64,000 bases of DNA from Candidatus Nitrosopumilus sp. Its GTDB lineage: Archaea > Thermoproteota > Nitrososphaeria > Nitrososphaerales > Nitrosopumilaceae. The stretch lies in the NCBI RefSeq assembly GCF_028278985.1, contig NZ_JANQTA010000001.1:54777-118776 (forward strand), given 5' to 3'. Shown in pieces: positions 51,614 to 59,080 of the stretch; the stretch's first letter is position 1; every line of letters starts with the position of its first letter. Under the pieces are notes generated by a model. That model saw nothing but the letters and a program-made list of their open reading frames with translations. It was not told where the DNA came from and made no database searches. Both the position numbers and the translations under genes were made by a program.

Positions 51614-52726
51614 ATGTCAGCTGACGACTTTATTGTAACACCTTGGCATGTAGAGGGCGACATTGATTATGAAAAACTTATCAAAAAATTTGGTACAGAA
51701 AAGATTTCATCTGAATTACTAGCCAGAATTACAAAAATCACAGGCGAGGACCATTTTATGCTCAGACGAGGGATTTTCTTCTCACATAGAGAAATGAGCA
51801 GGATTCTAGATGATTATGAAAAAGGAAACAAATTCTTCCTTTATACTGGTAGAGGTCCATCTGGTCACACTCATATTGGACACTTGGTTCCTTGGGTGTT
51901 TGCAAAATGGTTACAAGAAAAATTTGATGTGAATATGTATTTTCAATTAACTGATGATGAGAAATTCTTTTCAAAACAAAATCTCACTTTAGAAGATACA
52001 AAAAAATTTGCACTTGAAAATGCTTTAGATTTTATCGCTTTAGGATTTGACCCTAAGAAAACAAAAATCATAATCAATACAAGAAATATTCAGACCTTGT
52101 ATCCTATTGCAGCTCAAGTTGCAAAGAAAATAAATTTTTCAAATACAAAAGCTACATTTGGATTTACAAATGAAACCAATCTCGGTATGATATTTTATAC
52201 TTCATTACAATCAGCACCTTGTTTTATTGAAGACAAACCAGTTTTGATTCCATTAGGAGTTGATCAAGATCCTCATTTCAGACTTACAAGAGATATTGCT
52301 CCAAAAATAGGAAAACCAAAACCAGCATTAATCCATAACATTATGATTCCAGCTTTAGAAGGCCCTGGAGGAAAAATGTCAGCATCTGATGAAAATGGAA
52401 CTGTTTACACAACTGATGCTCCAAATGTAGTAAAAAAGAAAATTAACAAATACGCATTTTCAGGGGGTCAGCCAGATCTTGAACAACATAGAAAGCTAGG
52501 AGGGAATCCGGACATTGATGTGTCATTTCAGTATCTTAGAATATTTTTTGAACCTGATGATGAAAAACTCAAAGCAATCTATGATGATTACAAATCAGGG
52601 AAACTACTTTCTGGAGAGTTAAAAGCAATTTTGATTGAAAAAATGAATAATTTTCTTGCCACTCATCAAGAAAATAGAGAAAAAGCTAAAGACAAAATTG
52701 ACGAATTTCTTTTTGAGAATAAATGA
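51614..52726 (+). CDS. trpS: Tryptophan-tRNA ligase
   Basis: The 370-residue class I enzyme has GPSGHTHIGHL (HIGH), FQLTDDEKFF, GVDQDPHFRLTRDIA and the KMSAS loop GGKMSASDENGTVY, matching archaeal/eukaryal TrpRS. It starts ~50 bp from the divergent pheST operon and overlaps the next gene by 4 bp. Confidence 0.96.
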   Translation: MSADDFIVTPWHVEGDIDYEKLIKKFGTEKISSELLARITKITGEDHFMLRRGIFFSHREMSRILDDYEKGNKFFLYTGRGPSGHTHIGHLVPWVFAKWLQEKFDVNMYFQLTDDEKFFSKQNLTLEDTKKFALENALDFIALGFDPKKTKIIINTRNIQTLYPIAAQVAKKINFSNTKATFGFTNETNLGMIFYTSLQSAPCFIEDKPVLIPLGVDQDPHFRLTRDIAPKIGKPKPALIHNIMIPALEGPGGKMSASDENGTVYTTDAPNVVKKKINKYAFSGGQPDLEQHRKLGGNPDIDVSFQYLRIFFEPDDEKLKAIYDDYKSGKLLSGELKAILIEKMNNFLATHQENREKAKDKIDEFLFENK

Positions 52727-53010
52727 AGATTAGAATAAAGTGTGACGACAAATACGAAGCTCAAAAACTAGCGAGTTTAATTTTCATCAAAGAGGGAAAA
52801 GAGACGTTTATCACATCGATTCTAAATGTGATTCAAAACGAAATGGTGATTTCATTGAAAGATAAATCAGCACATAGTATTCTTCTTTCTGATGAGCAAA
52901 ATGTGGAGAATTTTGCAGATTTCATACAATCAGTAATTGACAAAGAAGACAAGCTAGTTTCTACTAAGGTTATTGAAGAAAGTGTAGAAATCGAAAAAGA
53001 AAAGATCTAA
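52723..53010 (+). CDS. Hypothetical protein cotranscribed with trpS
   Basis: The 95-residue soluble product has an alpha/beta pattern (IRIKCDDKYEAQKLASLIF, NEMVISLKD) and an acidic tail. Size and layout loosely recall Pcc1 but the match is too weak to call. It overlaps trpS by 4 bp. Confidence 0.6.
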   Translation: MKIRIKCDDKYEAQKLASLIFIKEGKETFITSILNVIQNEMVISLKDKSAHSILLSDEQNVENFADFIQSVIDKEDKLVSTKVIEESVEIEKEKI

Positions 53011-53090
53011 GGTGCAAATGCGGTATAAAGGGCTACAATGCCAACCATAGCAATCAAAGTCAGACCTAATGCCTTAAAGTCGCCATTCAT
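53007..53090 (-). CDS. Microprotein with one TM helix (27 residues)
   Basis: ATG 53090 gives a 27-residue frame MNGDFKALGLTLIAMVG... ending TAFAP, essentially one hydrophobic helix after a short polar start. A second, unrelated single-helix microprotein is at 56303. These could be small subunits of membrane complexes. The stop overlaps the stop of the gene at 52723. Confidence 0.5.
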   Translation of the reverse strand: MNGDFKALGLTLIAMVGIVALYTAFAP

Positions 53091-53152
53091 GTTTTATCTT
53101 CAAAATTATTATAATTAAAGTGTTAATAAATTCTCAAAATTGATTTCAGAGA

Positions 53153-54151
53153 TCATCTAGGAAAATATTTGCTCTTCTTTCTTTTTGGTCTAGATTCATT
53201 TTTGGGTTTGGAAACAGGTTGGTTTATTTGATTACAGTTCAAACAAAGCACCTTTAGTTCATCTCTGGCTAAATTAGGTTCAGAGATGTATTTACCCCAT
53301 GAAGATGCAGCTCCACCACGGTGAATATCATCAAATGCGTTTTCATCATATTTGTGACTAAATCCCAAGGCTCTCTCATCTCTAAATCCACAACTAGAGC
53401 AAATTTTTCCCCCTAAAATCTCAAATAATTTTTCCTTCAAAGATTCATAGAATTTGTCTGAACCATTGGAGTAGAAACTTTCTTGTTTTTTTAGGAATTT
53501 CTCACTTTTAGAATTTTTAGAACGTGGTTCATCTCTGGATGATCTTCTTTCACTTCGTCTATCATTTCTAGGTCGATCGTTTCTGGAACGTCTATCATCT
53601 CTAGAGTATCTTGATTCTCTATCATTTCTTAAGTATCTTGATTCTCTATCATTTCTAGAAAATCTATCATCATCAGAGTTTCTTGATTTGTTTTGTCTAA
53701 AGCAATCACTACAATAAACAGGTCTATCGTGTCTTGGTACAAATGGAACTTCACAATCGGTTCCGCAATCAGCACATGTTACAGTAGCTGACTCTCTTTC
53801 TCTATCATCTCTAGAGTATCTATCATTTCTGGAACGTCTATCATCTCTAGAGTATCTTGATTCTCTATCATTTCTGGAATTGTCTTTGTGTGAATATTTC
53901 TCATAATCATCAGATTCTGGTTTGTTTTGTCTAAAGCAATCACTACAATAAACAGGTCTGTCAGTCTTTGGTACAAATGGAACTTCACATTCTGTTCCGC
54001 AATCAGCACATGTTACAGTTGCAGATTCTCTTTTTCCATCTCTAGAAAATCTATCATTTCTGGAATTTCTAAATGATTTTGAGACGTTATCATCTCGTCT
54101 TGATTTTCTAGATTTTTTATTATCAGAATATTTTGATTTGTATAGTTCCAT
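53153..54151 (-). CDS. Zinc-knuckle, Arg/Asp/Ser-rich repeat protein with C-terminal HNH-like module
   Basis: The 332-residue protein has two near-identical zinc modules (CADCGTECEVPF... and CADCGTDCEVPF..., each followed by YCSDCF) in the first half, separated and followed by repeats of RNDR, YSRDD and RESR. The last ~90 residues have CSSCGFRDERALGFSH and LKVLCLNCNQIN, the C..C...H...C..C layout of HNH-type zinc nucleases. The repeats are probably disordered and RNA- or DNA-binding. This combination is unfamiliar to me. Confidence 0.7.
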   Translation of the reverse strand: MELYKSKYSDNKKSRKSRRDDNVSKSFRNSRNDRFSRDGKRESATVTCADCGTECEVPFVPKTDRPVYCSDCFRQNKPESDDYEKYSHKDNSRNDRESRYSRDDRRSRNDRYSRDDRERESATVTCADCGTDCEVPFVPRHDRPVYCSDCFRQNKSRNSDDDRFSRNDRESRYLRNDRESRYSRDDRRSRNDRPRNDRRSERRSSRDEPRSKNSKSEKFLKKQESFYSNGSDKFYESLKEKLFEILGGKICSSCGFRDERALGFSHKYDENAFDDIHRGGAASSWGKYISEPNLARDELKVLCLNCNQINQPVSKPKNESRPKRKKSKYFPR

Positions 54152-54214
54152 TGTATAGCAGGTTTAGAATTAATGGTTATAGATACTTAGAGCTTTGAGT
54201 TGTGCCTAGAAAAA

Positions 54215-54544
54215 TCAAACAAGAGATTTGTCCATTTCAGTAGACATTACTTCTTGTACTTTGAGAAAATATAATTTTGTTGAATATGGCATTTCTTCAA
54301 TATTATTTTCAACTGCAATCATGAAGTATCTTACAGCACGTTTTGAAATGTCCAGATTAAACTTCATTGTAAGAACAGGATCTTGATGAACTTTGATTTT
54401 ATCTTGTAACCAAGGAGGTGCCATCTCAATTGTTTCTTTAATTATTTTATCATACCAAAATGCTAGACTCTCAGGTTGTAATCCTTGTTTTAGATTTGAG
54501 ACATCATTATCAATTTGTTTCATCATATGATTGATGATTGCCAT
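54215..54544 (-). CDS. Hypothetical helical protein
   Basis: The 109-residue product is helical and soluble (PESLAFWYDKIIKETIEMAPPWLQ, MKFNLDISKRAVRYFMIA). Met at residues 7 or 8 are alternative starts. Family unknown. Confidence 0.6.
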   Translation of the reverse strand: MAIINHMMKQIDNDVSNLKQGLQPESLAFWYDKIIKETIEMAPPWLQDKIKVHQDPVLTMKFNLDISKRAVRYFMIAVENNIEEMPYSTKLYFLKVQEVMSTEMDKSLV

Positions 54545-54608
54545 GAGGCTAAATCCTACAATTTTGTTTTATGACAATTACTCAAAGTTAGACAAGCTTC
54601 TTGTCAAT

Positions 54609-55073
54609 TCACAACAAGTTTCCTTCTTTGTCAATTTCTAAATTTTTTATTCTTGTGGTAGATATTCTTGTACCATCTTCAGCCAAATGCATTGGAACTA
54701 CAATGATTTCTACAGGAGGTAGATTCTTTTCTGCTCTTAATTCATTGAGTTTTTCACCTTGATTACTAGTCTCTGAGCTAACAACTAATGCCTGAACTTC
54801 CTTTTCTAATACTGCTGGACCAAAATCATTATCCAACTTACTGATTTGAAAATCAGATTTTGGGAATTCTTGAAAGATAGTTTCAAGTAGATGTGCTAAT
54901 CTTGTTTGATAATTATTGTGAGGAGATTTTCCCTTTCTTTTTGCCAGTTCGTCACTTGTTAAACCAATGATTACTTTGTCAGATCTTGAAAATGCATTTA
55001 CAAGTAATGTCAAATGACCTCTGTGAATAATATCAAATGTTCCGCCCATTGCAGCTAGAGAAAAATCAGACAT
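54609..55073 (-). CDS. coaD: Phosphopantetheine adenylyltransferase (archaeal type)
   Basis: The 154-residue nucleotidyltransferase has GGTFDIIHRGHLTLL (HxGH) and a C-terminal ISTTRIKN (ISSTxIR-like). It transfers AMP to 4'-phosphopantetheine in CoA synthesis. Archaeal members of this length are the PPAT/CoaD-like family related to the human bifunctional enzyme. Confidence 0.92.
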   Translation of the reverse strand: MSDFSLAAMGGTFDIIHRGHLTLLVNAFSRSDKVIIGLTSDELAKRKGKSPHNNYQTRLAHLLETIFQEFPKSDFQISKLDNDFGPAVLEKEVQALVVSSETSNQGEKLNELRAEKNLPPVEIIVVPMHLAEDGTRISTTRIKNLEIDKEGNLL

Positions 55074-55106
55074 GGAGATATTATGATGAATATGAAAATA
55101 AACTTA

Positions 55107-56174
55107 CTATTTTACAAGAAAGAGAACAATAGGACCCTGTTCAGAAATGGGAATGTTATTTCTATCCCAAACAAAAGTTTCCATATAATACAATCCTGAT
55201 TTCTGAGGAATCCAGTCTATGGTTTGAAAGTCATCACCTGTGCCAATAAATCGTCCTTCGTATTGACCAATGTATTCTACAGTTGGGTTTTCTCCAGATT
55301 CTTTGATTTGAACATAGTAAGTGTATGCTGTTTCATTTTTTTCTTGATCTGCTGCAAATTGAATAGTAGTTTTACTCTTAATGTTGACAGGTACTCCTAC
55401 TTGAAGTTCAGAGAGTTTCGTTCCCTGTTTGTCTTGAATTGAGACATCAGAAATTGCTCCCAGCATAGATGCTATCTCAGGTGGTGGAATTGTAACTTCT
55501 ACAATATCAGAATTAAAGATATTTGATTCAGCTACCATAAAGAGTCCTACAGCTCTAGAATCAATTTTTCCATTAAACTCAAAAGTGATTTTATCATTAG
55601 ATGCAACTTGACCAATTTCTACAGTTTCAACACTTAGAATTCTTGGAGGATCAAATGCATCGTGTATTGCCAAATACACATTTGTGTCAGAAATTGGAGC
55701 CCCCCCATTTTCCAAGGTTCCAGTAAAGTGGAGTTCAGTATCCATGGACACATCATTAGAATAGATTATCAGGGCACTTTCTTTTGGATTTGAAGAATCA
55801 AAGCCAACTAAAGAAACGGCTGCTTGAGTGATATAGGGATTTGCTGTAGCGGAGCGAATTGAATATGGAGAAACCCCATTTGCTGGAATTACTTCAAGGG
55901 AGACATTCTCAGTGACTGTCTCAATTGGTTGTGGATTTAGATCATCATAGAATTTTACCTGAACCTGAACATTACTAACTGGAGTTAGGTCATTGTTGTT
56001 TTCAACTACACCTACTACAACTGTATATCCTTCAGAATCCTGATAGACAAATGGAGTTTCATTTTGTAATGAAACAGTTAGTGTTGGAGTATTATCAGAA
56101 TATTCTTGAGCATTAATTTGAGATATTGGAATTAATAAAACAGCTAGAAATATTATCGGAATAATTTTTTGCAT
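55107..56174 (-). CDS. Secreted beta-rich hypothetical protein
   Basis: From ATG 56174 the product is 355 residues starting MQKIIPIIFLAVLLIPI, a clean signal peptide; the Met 15 codons upstream would add a polar lead. The remainder is beta-rich with several Ig/FN3-like stretches (TPVSNVQVQVKFYDD, KSGLYYMETFVWD). Similar proteins are common on thaumarchaeal surfaces. Function unknown. Confidence 0.75.
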   Translation of the reverse strand: MQKIIPIIFLAVLLIPISQINAQEYSDNTPTLTVSLQNETPFVYQDSEGYTVVVGVVENNNDLTPVSNVQVQVKFYDDLNPQPIETVTENVSLEVIPANGVSPYSIRSATANPYITQAAVSLVGFDSSNPKESALIIYSNDVSMDTELHFTGTLENGGAPISDTNVYLAIHDAFDPPRILSVETVEIGQVASNDKITFEFNGKIDSRAVGLFMVAESNIFNSDIVEVTIPPPEIASMLGAISDVSIQDKQGTKLSELQVGVPVNIKSKTTIQFAADQEKNETAYTYYVQIKESGENPTVEYIGQYEGRFIGTGDDFQTIDWIPQKSGLYYMETFVWDRNNIPISEQGPIVLFLVK

Positions 56175-56302
56175 CTGAATTTTATGGATATCGGAGATTA
56201 ATTTTCTGTAACAATTCATATTGTGAACAAGAAAGGTAACAACGTTTAACCTAGTTTACACTATGAATAGAAGATAATAAAAAGAGAATAAAAATTGTAA
56301 AT

Positions 56303-56404
56303 TTAGTTTCTCTTGGCGGTAATTGCTAACCAGTATATCAAACCTGGTGCTAAACCAACAATGAGTGGAATCCATACAGGCCATCCATCTACTACGCTTG
56401 CCAT
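56303..56404 (-). CDS. Microprotein with one TM helix (33 residues)
   Basis: ATG 56404 gives a 33-residue frame beginning MASVVDGWPVWIPLIVGL and ending in TAKRN, a single hydrophobic helix with a basic end. Likely a small membrane-complex subunit. It lies between the secreted protein and tRNA-Ala. Confidence 0.55.
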   Translation of the reverse strand: MASVVDGWPVWIPLIVGLAPGLIYWLAITAKRN

Positions 56405-56475
56405 AAGAGAAAACCGAAACTTATCCTATTTAAATCCATCCAGCAGTCCGAATATCAGAATAGATCGCATAAGAG

Positions 56476-56549
56476 TGGACCGGACGGAATTTGAATCCGT
56501 GACCCCCCGCGTGCAAGGCGGGTATACTACCAGGCTATACTACCGGCCC
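56476..56549 (-). tRNA. tRNA-Ala (TGC)
   Basis: Minus strand: acceptor GGGCCGG pairs with CCGGTCC (one G-U), discriminator A. Anticodon stem CCCGC/GCGGG, loop CTTGCAC, anticodon TGC. T loop TTCAAAT. 74 nt, no intron. The identity G-U is not at position 3-70 alone to judge, but the G3-U70 pair is present. Confidence 0.96.
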
Positions 56550-56629
56550 ACGTGAATGATGGATTATGTGTGGATTTTAATTGTTGTCTTCTAGGCAAGG
56601 ATTTTATTTGAAAACATGAACGTCCACTT

Positions 56630-57184
56630 ATGGTACTTTTAGAATCTCAAGTTAAACTAAAAGCTGGAGATATTGCACCTGACTTTGAATTGTTAGGAAT
56701 TGATGATAAGAAACATTCACTCAAAGATTATGAAAACTACAAAGGAGTTTTAGTAATTTTCATGTGTAATCACTGTCCATATGTAAAAGCTAAAGTAGAC
56801 GCACTAAACGAGTTGTATGAAAAATTTGGAAAAGATATTGCAATAGTTGGAATCAACAGTAATGATTCAACTGACTATCCAGAAGACAGTTTTGATGCAA
56901 TGAAGGATACTGCAAAAGAGAAAGGATTTGGTTTTGATTATCTAGTTGATGAAACTCAGGAGATTGCAAAAAAATATGGTGCCATGTGTACCCCAGATCC
57001 ATTTTTGTTCAATAGCCAAAAACAACTAGTCTTTCATGGTAGAATCGACAATGCTATGAAACCTGATGATGAGGCCACAGAAAAGACAATGATCAACAAT
57101 ATGCAGAAATTGTTAGATGGTGAGAAAATTGAAAAAGACTTTGACCCATCAATTGGATGCTCTATCAAGTGGAAAGAAAATTAA
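56630..57184 (+). CDS. Thioredoxin-fold redox protein (AhpC/TSA-like)
   Basis: The 184-residue protein has the redoxin layout: LKAGDIAPDFELLGIDDK, VIFMCNHCPYVKAKV with a CxxC-like pair C-N-H-C, and a cis-Pro region TPDPFLF. The CNHCPYV motif marks a thioredoxin-domain subgroup of unknown substrate. It follows tRNA-Ala on the opposite strand and precedes tRNA-Ile. Confidence 0.88.
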   Translation: MVLLESQVKLKAGDIAPDFELLGIDDKKHSLKDYENYKGVLVIFMCNHCPYVKAKVDALNELYEKFGKDIAIVGINSNDSTDYPEDSFDAMKDTAKEKGFGFDYLVDETQEIAKKYGAMCTPDPFLFNSQKQLVFHGRIDNAMKPDDEATEKTMINNMQKLLDGEKIEKDFDPSIGCSIKWKEN

Positions 57185-57217
57185 ACTTAAATGACCTCAG
57201 CCTAGAGATTTCTTCGT

Positions 57218-57292
57218 GGGCTCGTAGCTCAGCTTGGCTGGAGCGTTCGACTGATAATCGAAAGGTCATGAGTTCGAATCTCATCGGGCCCA
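57218..57292 (+). tRNA. tRNA-Ile (GAT)
   Basis: Acceptor GGGCTCG pairs with CGGGCCC, discriminator A. Anticodon stem TTCGA/TCGAA, loop CTGATAA, anticodon GAT. T loop TTCGAAT. 75 nt, no intron. It ends 3 bp from the convergent regulator gene. Confidence 0.96.
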
Positions 57293-57294
57293 TC

Positions 57295-58188
57295 TTACTT
57301 CATATTTTCAAATGTTGATTGAGACCATTGCAGGATATCTTCAATTTTCTCAGAAACCAAATCAGAATGAGATTTGGTTTTTTTGGATGTTTTTCCATAT
57401 AGAGCTAGTTTCATTTTTTTGCCAGATTTTTCTCTGGTAGGATTTATTGAATCTGTGAAAAAAATTAACCCTTCATCAGTTTCTGAAAAAACTACAACTA
57501 TGAGAAGTCCAGGTTTTTGCTTCCAAATTTTTCCTACCAATTTTTGAAAATCTAAATCAAAGAGTACATCAATTGCTGAAGACATGTCACCTAGATTAGA
57601 AACTCTCCATCCTTCTGAATGATATGCTGCAGCTGCTGCTTCAGAAATCAAACTGCTGTTAGAATCAGCTGCAATTAATACAACATTCTTTTTTTGTTCT
57701 GAAACAATTTGAGTTTGATTGAAAATTTGTAAAGATTTTGAAATTGTCATTCTTAGAAGATTCCTTTCAGCAGTGCCAATTTTTCCATCTTCGAACAATT
57801 GATTTACTGACTCTATTGCAGGAAGTATAATTTCTAAAACTAGCCTGTTTACTGTTGCACCAGAATGAAGGCAGTTTTTGATTAGAGAAAATACTTGTTC
57901 TTCAGAACCCTTTACCAAAAAATCAAGGTATTGTGGTGAAACTTGAAAATAATCATCTGGAAAATTATATGCTTCTTGTCCAGGTTCTAAAAACCATAAT
58001 GTAATATTTCCAATATTTTTTTGACGTAACAATCCTTCAGCTGCAAAAACTTTGAGATACTTTGTCATGGTAATTCTATTGATTCCAATTTTATCTGAAA
58101 TCTCAACTCCTGACATTCCAGTTTCTGAATCCTCTAAAGTTGAAATTAATTTTTCACGAATCTCTTCAGTTGAATAGCCACGACCCAT
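57295..58188 (-). CDS. wHTH regulator fused to B12-binding-like domain lacking the usual His
   Basis: Residues 1-70 are a winged helix (GVEISDKIGINRITMTKYLKVF). Residues ~85-165 form a four-helix cap (VFSLIKNCLHSGATVNRLVLE, LFEDGKIGTAERNLL) like the helical part of B12-binding regulators, and ~168-297 a Rossmann-like domain (VVLIAADSNSSLISEAAAAAYHSEGWRV). In cobalamin proteins the first loop is D-x-H-x-x-G; here it reads DSNSSLI, so the axial His is absent. A different ligand or no ligand is likely. The 3.3-kb transposon is inserted just upstream of its start. Confidence 0.7.
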   Translation of the reverse strand: MGRGYSTEEIREKLISTLEDSETGMSGVEISDKIGINRITMTKYLKVFAAEGLLRQKNIGNITLWFLEPGQEAYNFPDDYFQVSPQYLDFLVKGSEEQVFSLIKNCLHSGATVNRLVLEIILPAIESVNQLFEDGKIGTAERNLLRMTISKSLQIFNQTQIVSEQKKNVVLIAADSNSSLISEAAAAAYHSEGWRVSNLGDMSSAIDVLFDLDFQKLVGKIWKQKPGLLIVVVFSETDEGLIFFTDSINPTREKSGKKMKLALYGKTSKKTKSHSDLVSEKIEDILQWSQSTFENMK

Positions 58189-58259
58189 ATTGCTTTTGGA
58201 TTAAGGTATTGTATAAAGACTAATTTCTATTAACTAGGGGAAAGGGTTTTTGAAAATAA

Positions 58260-58319
58260 GGTTCTGTGTAATTTGAAAGACCTAGCCTCAGATCTTCTAC
58301 CTGTTTACTTTCGAGACCT
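58260..58319 (+). repeat. Left terminal inverted repeat of the transposon
   Basis: Begins GGTTCTGTGTAATTTGAAAG and continues through GACCTAGCCTCA and CTTCTACCTGTTTAC to TCGAGACCT. It is matched by the reverse complement of 61522-61581 with substitutions at repeat positions 14, 18, 32 and about 50 and a one-base indel. The GGTTCTGT terminus resembles IS6-family ends. Confidence 0.92.
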
Positions 58320-58348
58320 AAGATTTCACGTATTTTTGATTCATGAAA

Positions 58349-58543
58349 TCAGAGTTCTTTACCATCAATTGCTAGAATACCTAAGCCTAAAGCAGTAAAC
58401 CACCCTTTAGGATTTTGTTTTATTTCCTCTTCTAAGAGAACTTTAGTTCCTTGAAGTGCAGACATTGCTTCGTTTGGATGCTGTCTTTCAAGTTCATTCA
58501 GCATAACTTGAATTAATGACTCAAAGTCTATTTTGATAACCAT
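58349..58543 (-). CDS. Transposon cargo: small soluble hypothetical protein
   Basis: The 64-residue product is helical (IKIDFESLIQVMLNELERQHP, TKVLLEEEIKQNPKGW) with a mildly hydrophobic end. Family unknown. It is the left-most cargo gene, about 30 bp from the left inverted repeat. Confidence 0.55.
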   Translation of the reverse strand: MVIKIDFESLIQVMLNELERQHPNEAMSALQGTKVLLEEEIKQNPKGWFTALGLGILAIDGKEL

Positions 58544-58580
58544 ACAAAATTATGAAGTATCTGCAATATTAGATTTCTAG

Positions 58581-58790
58581 TTAATCTCTATCAGACAAAA
58601 AAGCCACAACTAACCCAAGTAATAAAATAATTCCAAATACTTTGCCAACATCTCCTAGTGAAACAGCCTCTTTTTTCTCTTCTTCTAATAATCCCTTTAA
58701 TTCATCTGCCTCGATGGGATTCAAAACTCTAGTTTGTAGTTTTTGGGTTAATTCTTGTTTTCTTTGTTTTTGTTGTGGTGTTAATGCCAT
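58581..58790 (-). CDS. Transposon cargo: small protein with C-terminal TM helix
   Basis: The 69-residue product starts ALTPQQKQRKQELTQKLQ (charged helix), then IEADELKGLLEEEKKEA, and ends in one TM helix (about 49-65, VFGIILLLGLVVAFL). Tail-anchored layout. It starts at the last base of the upstream gene's stop region (1 bp overlap), so they are cotranscribed. Confidence 0.6.
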   Translation of the reverse strand: MALTPQQKQRKQELTQKLQTRVLNPIEADELKGLLEEEKKEAVSLGDVGKVFGIILLLGLVVAFLSDRD

Positions 58791-59047
58791 TAACTATTGT
58801 TACCTCCTTTGAACTTACTAAATAACTTCATGAGAAATGCACTATTGTTTCTCATCCAATCTGATAGTTCTGGATCATCAGTAATGCCAGAAAAGAATCC
58901 ATTCTCAATCCTATCTATTCTTTCATTAAGTTCTTTCATTTTGGTTTCTTTTTTCTCCCATCTAGTGCCTGCTGTAAAACCTGCCCCAAACACTACAATT
59001 GCCCCTACAATAATTGCAATTATGAGATTTGGATCATCTAAAGGCAA
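58790..59047 (-). CDS. Transposon cargo: TM protein with short coiled coil
   Basis: The 85-residue product has an N-terminal TM helix (IIAIIVGAIVVFGAGFTAG, about 8-27) then a charged coiled coil (KMKELNERIDRIENGFF) and a WMRNNSAF segment. Cotranscribed with the gene at 58581. Family unknown. Confidence 0.6.
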   Translation of the reverse strand: MPLDDPNLIIAIIVGAIVVFGAGFTAGTRWEKKETKMKELNERIDRIENGFFSGITDDPELSDWMRNNSAFLMKLFSKFKGGNNS

Positions 59048-59080
59048 TACTATTTTTTCACAATAGAATATTTTAAAAAG

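Noticed and set aside
56313..56555. Plus-strand frame of 80 residues
   Set aside because: It runs through tRNA-Ala and opposite the 33-residue TM microprotein.
58189..58259. Possible truncated gene cut by the transposon
   Set aside because: The flanks 58189-58259 and 61582-61635 look like two promoters; no reading frame crosses the junction after removing the element.
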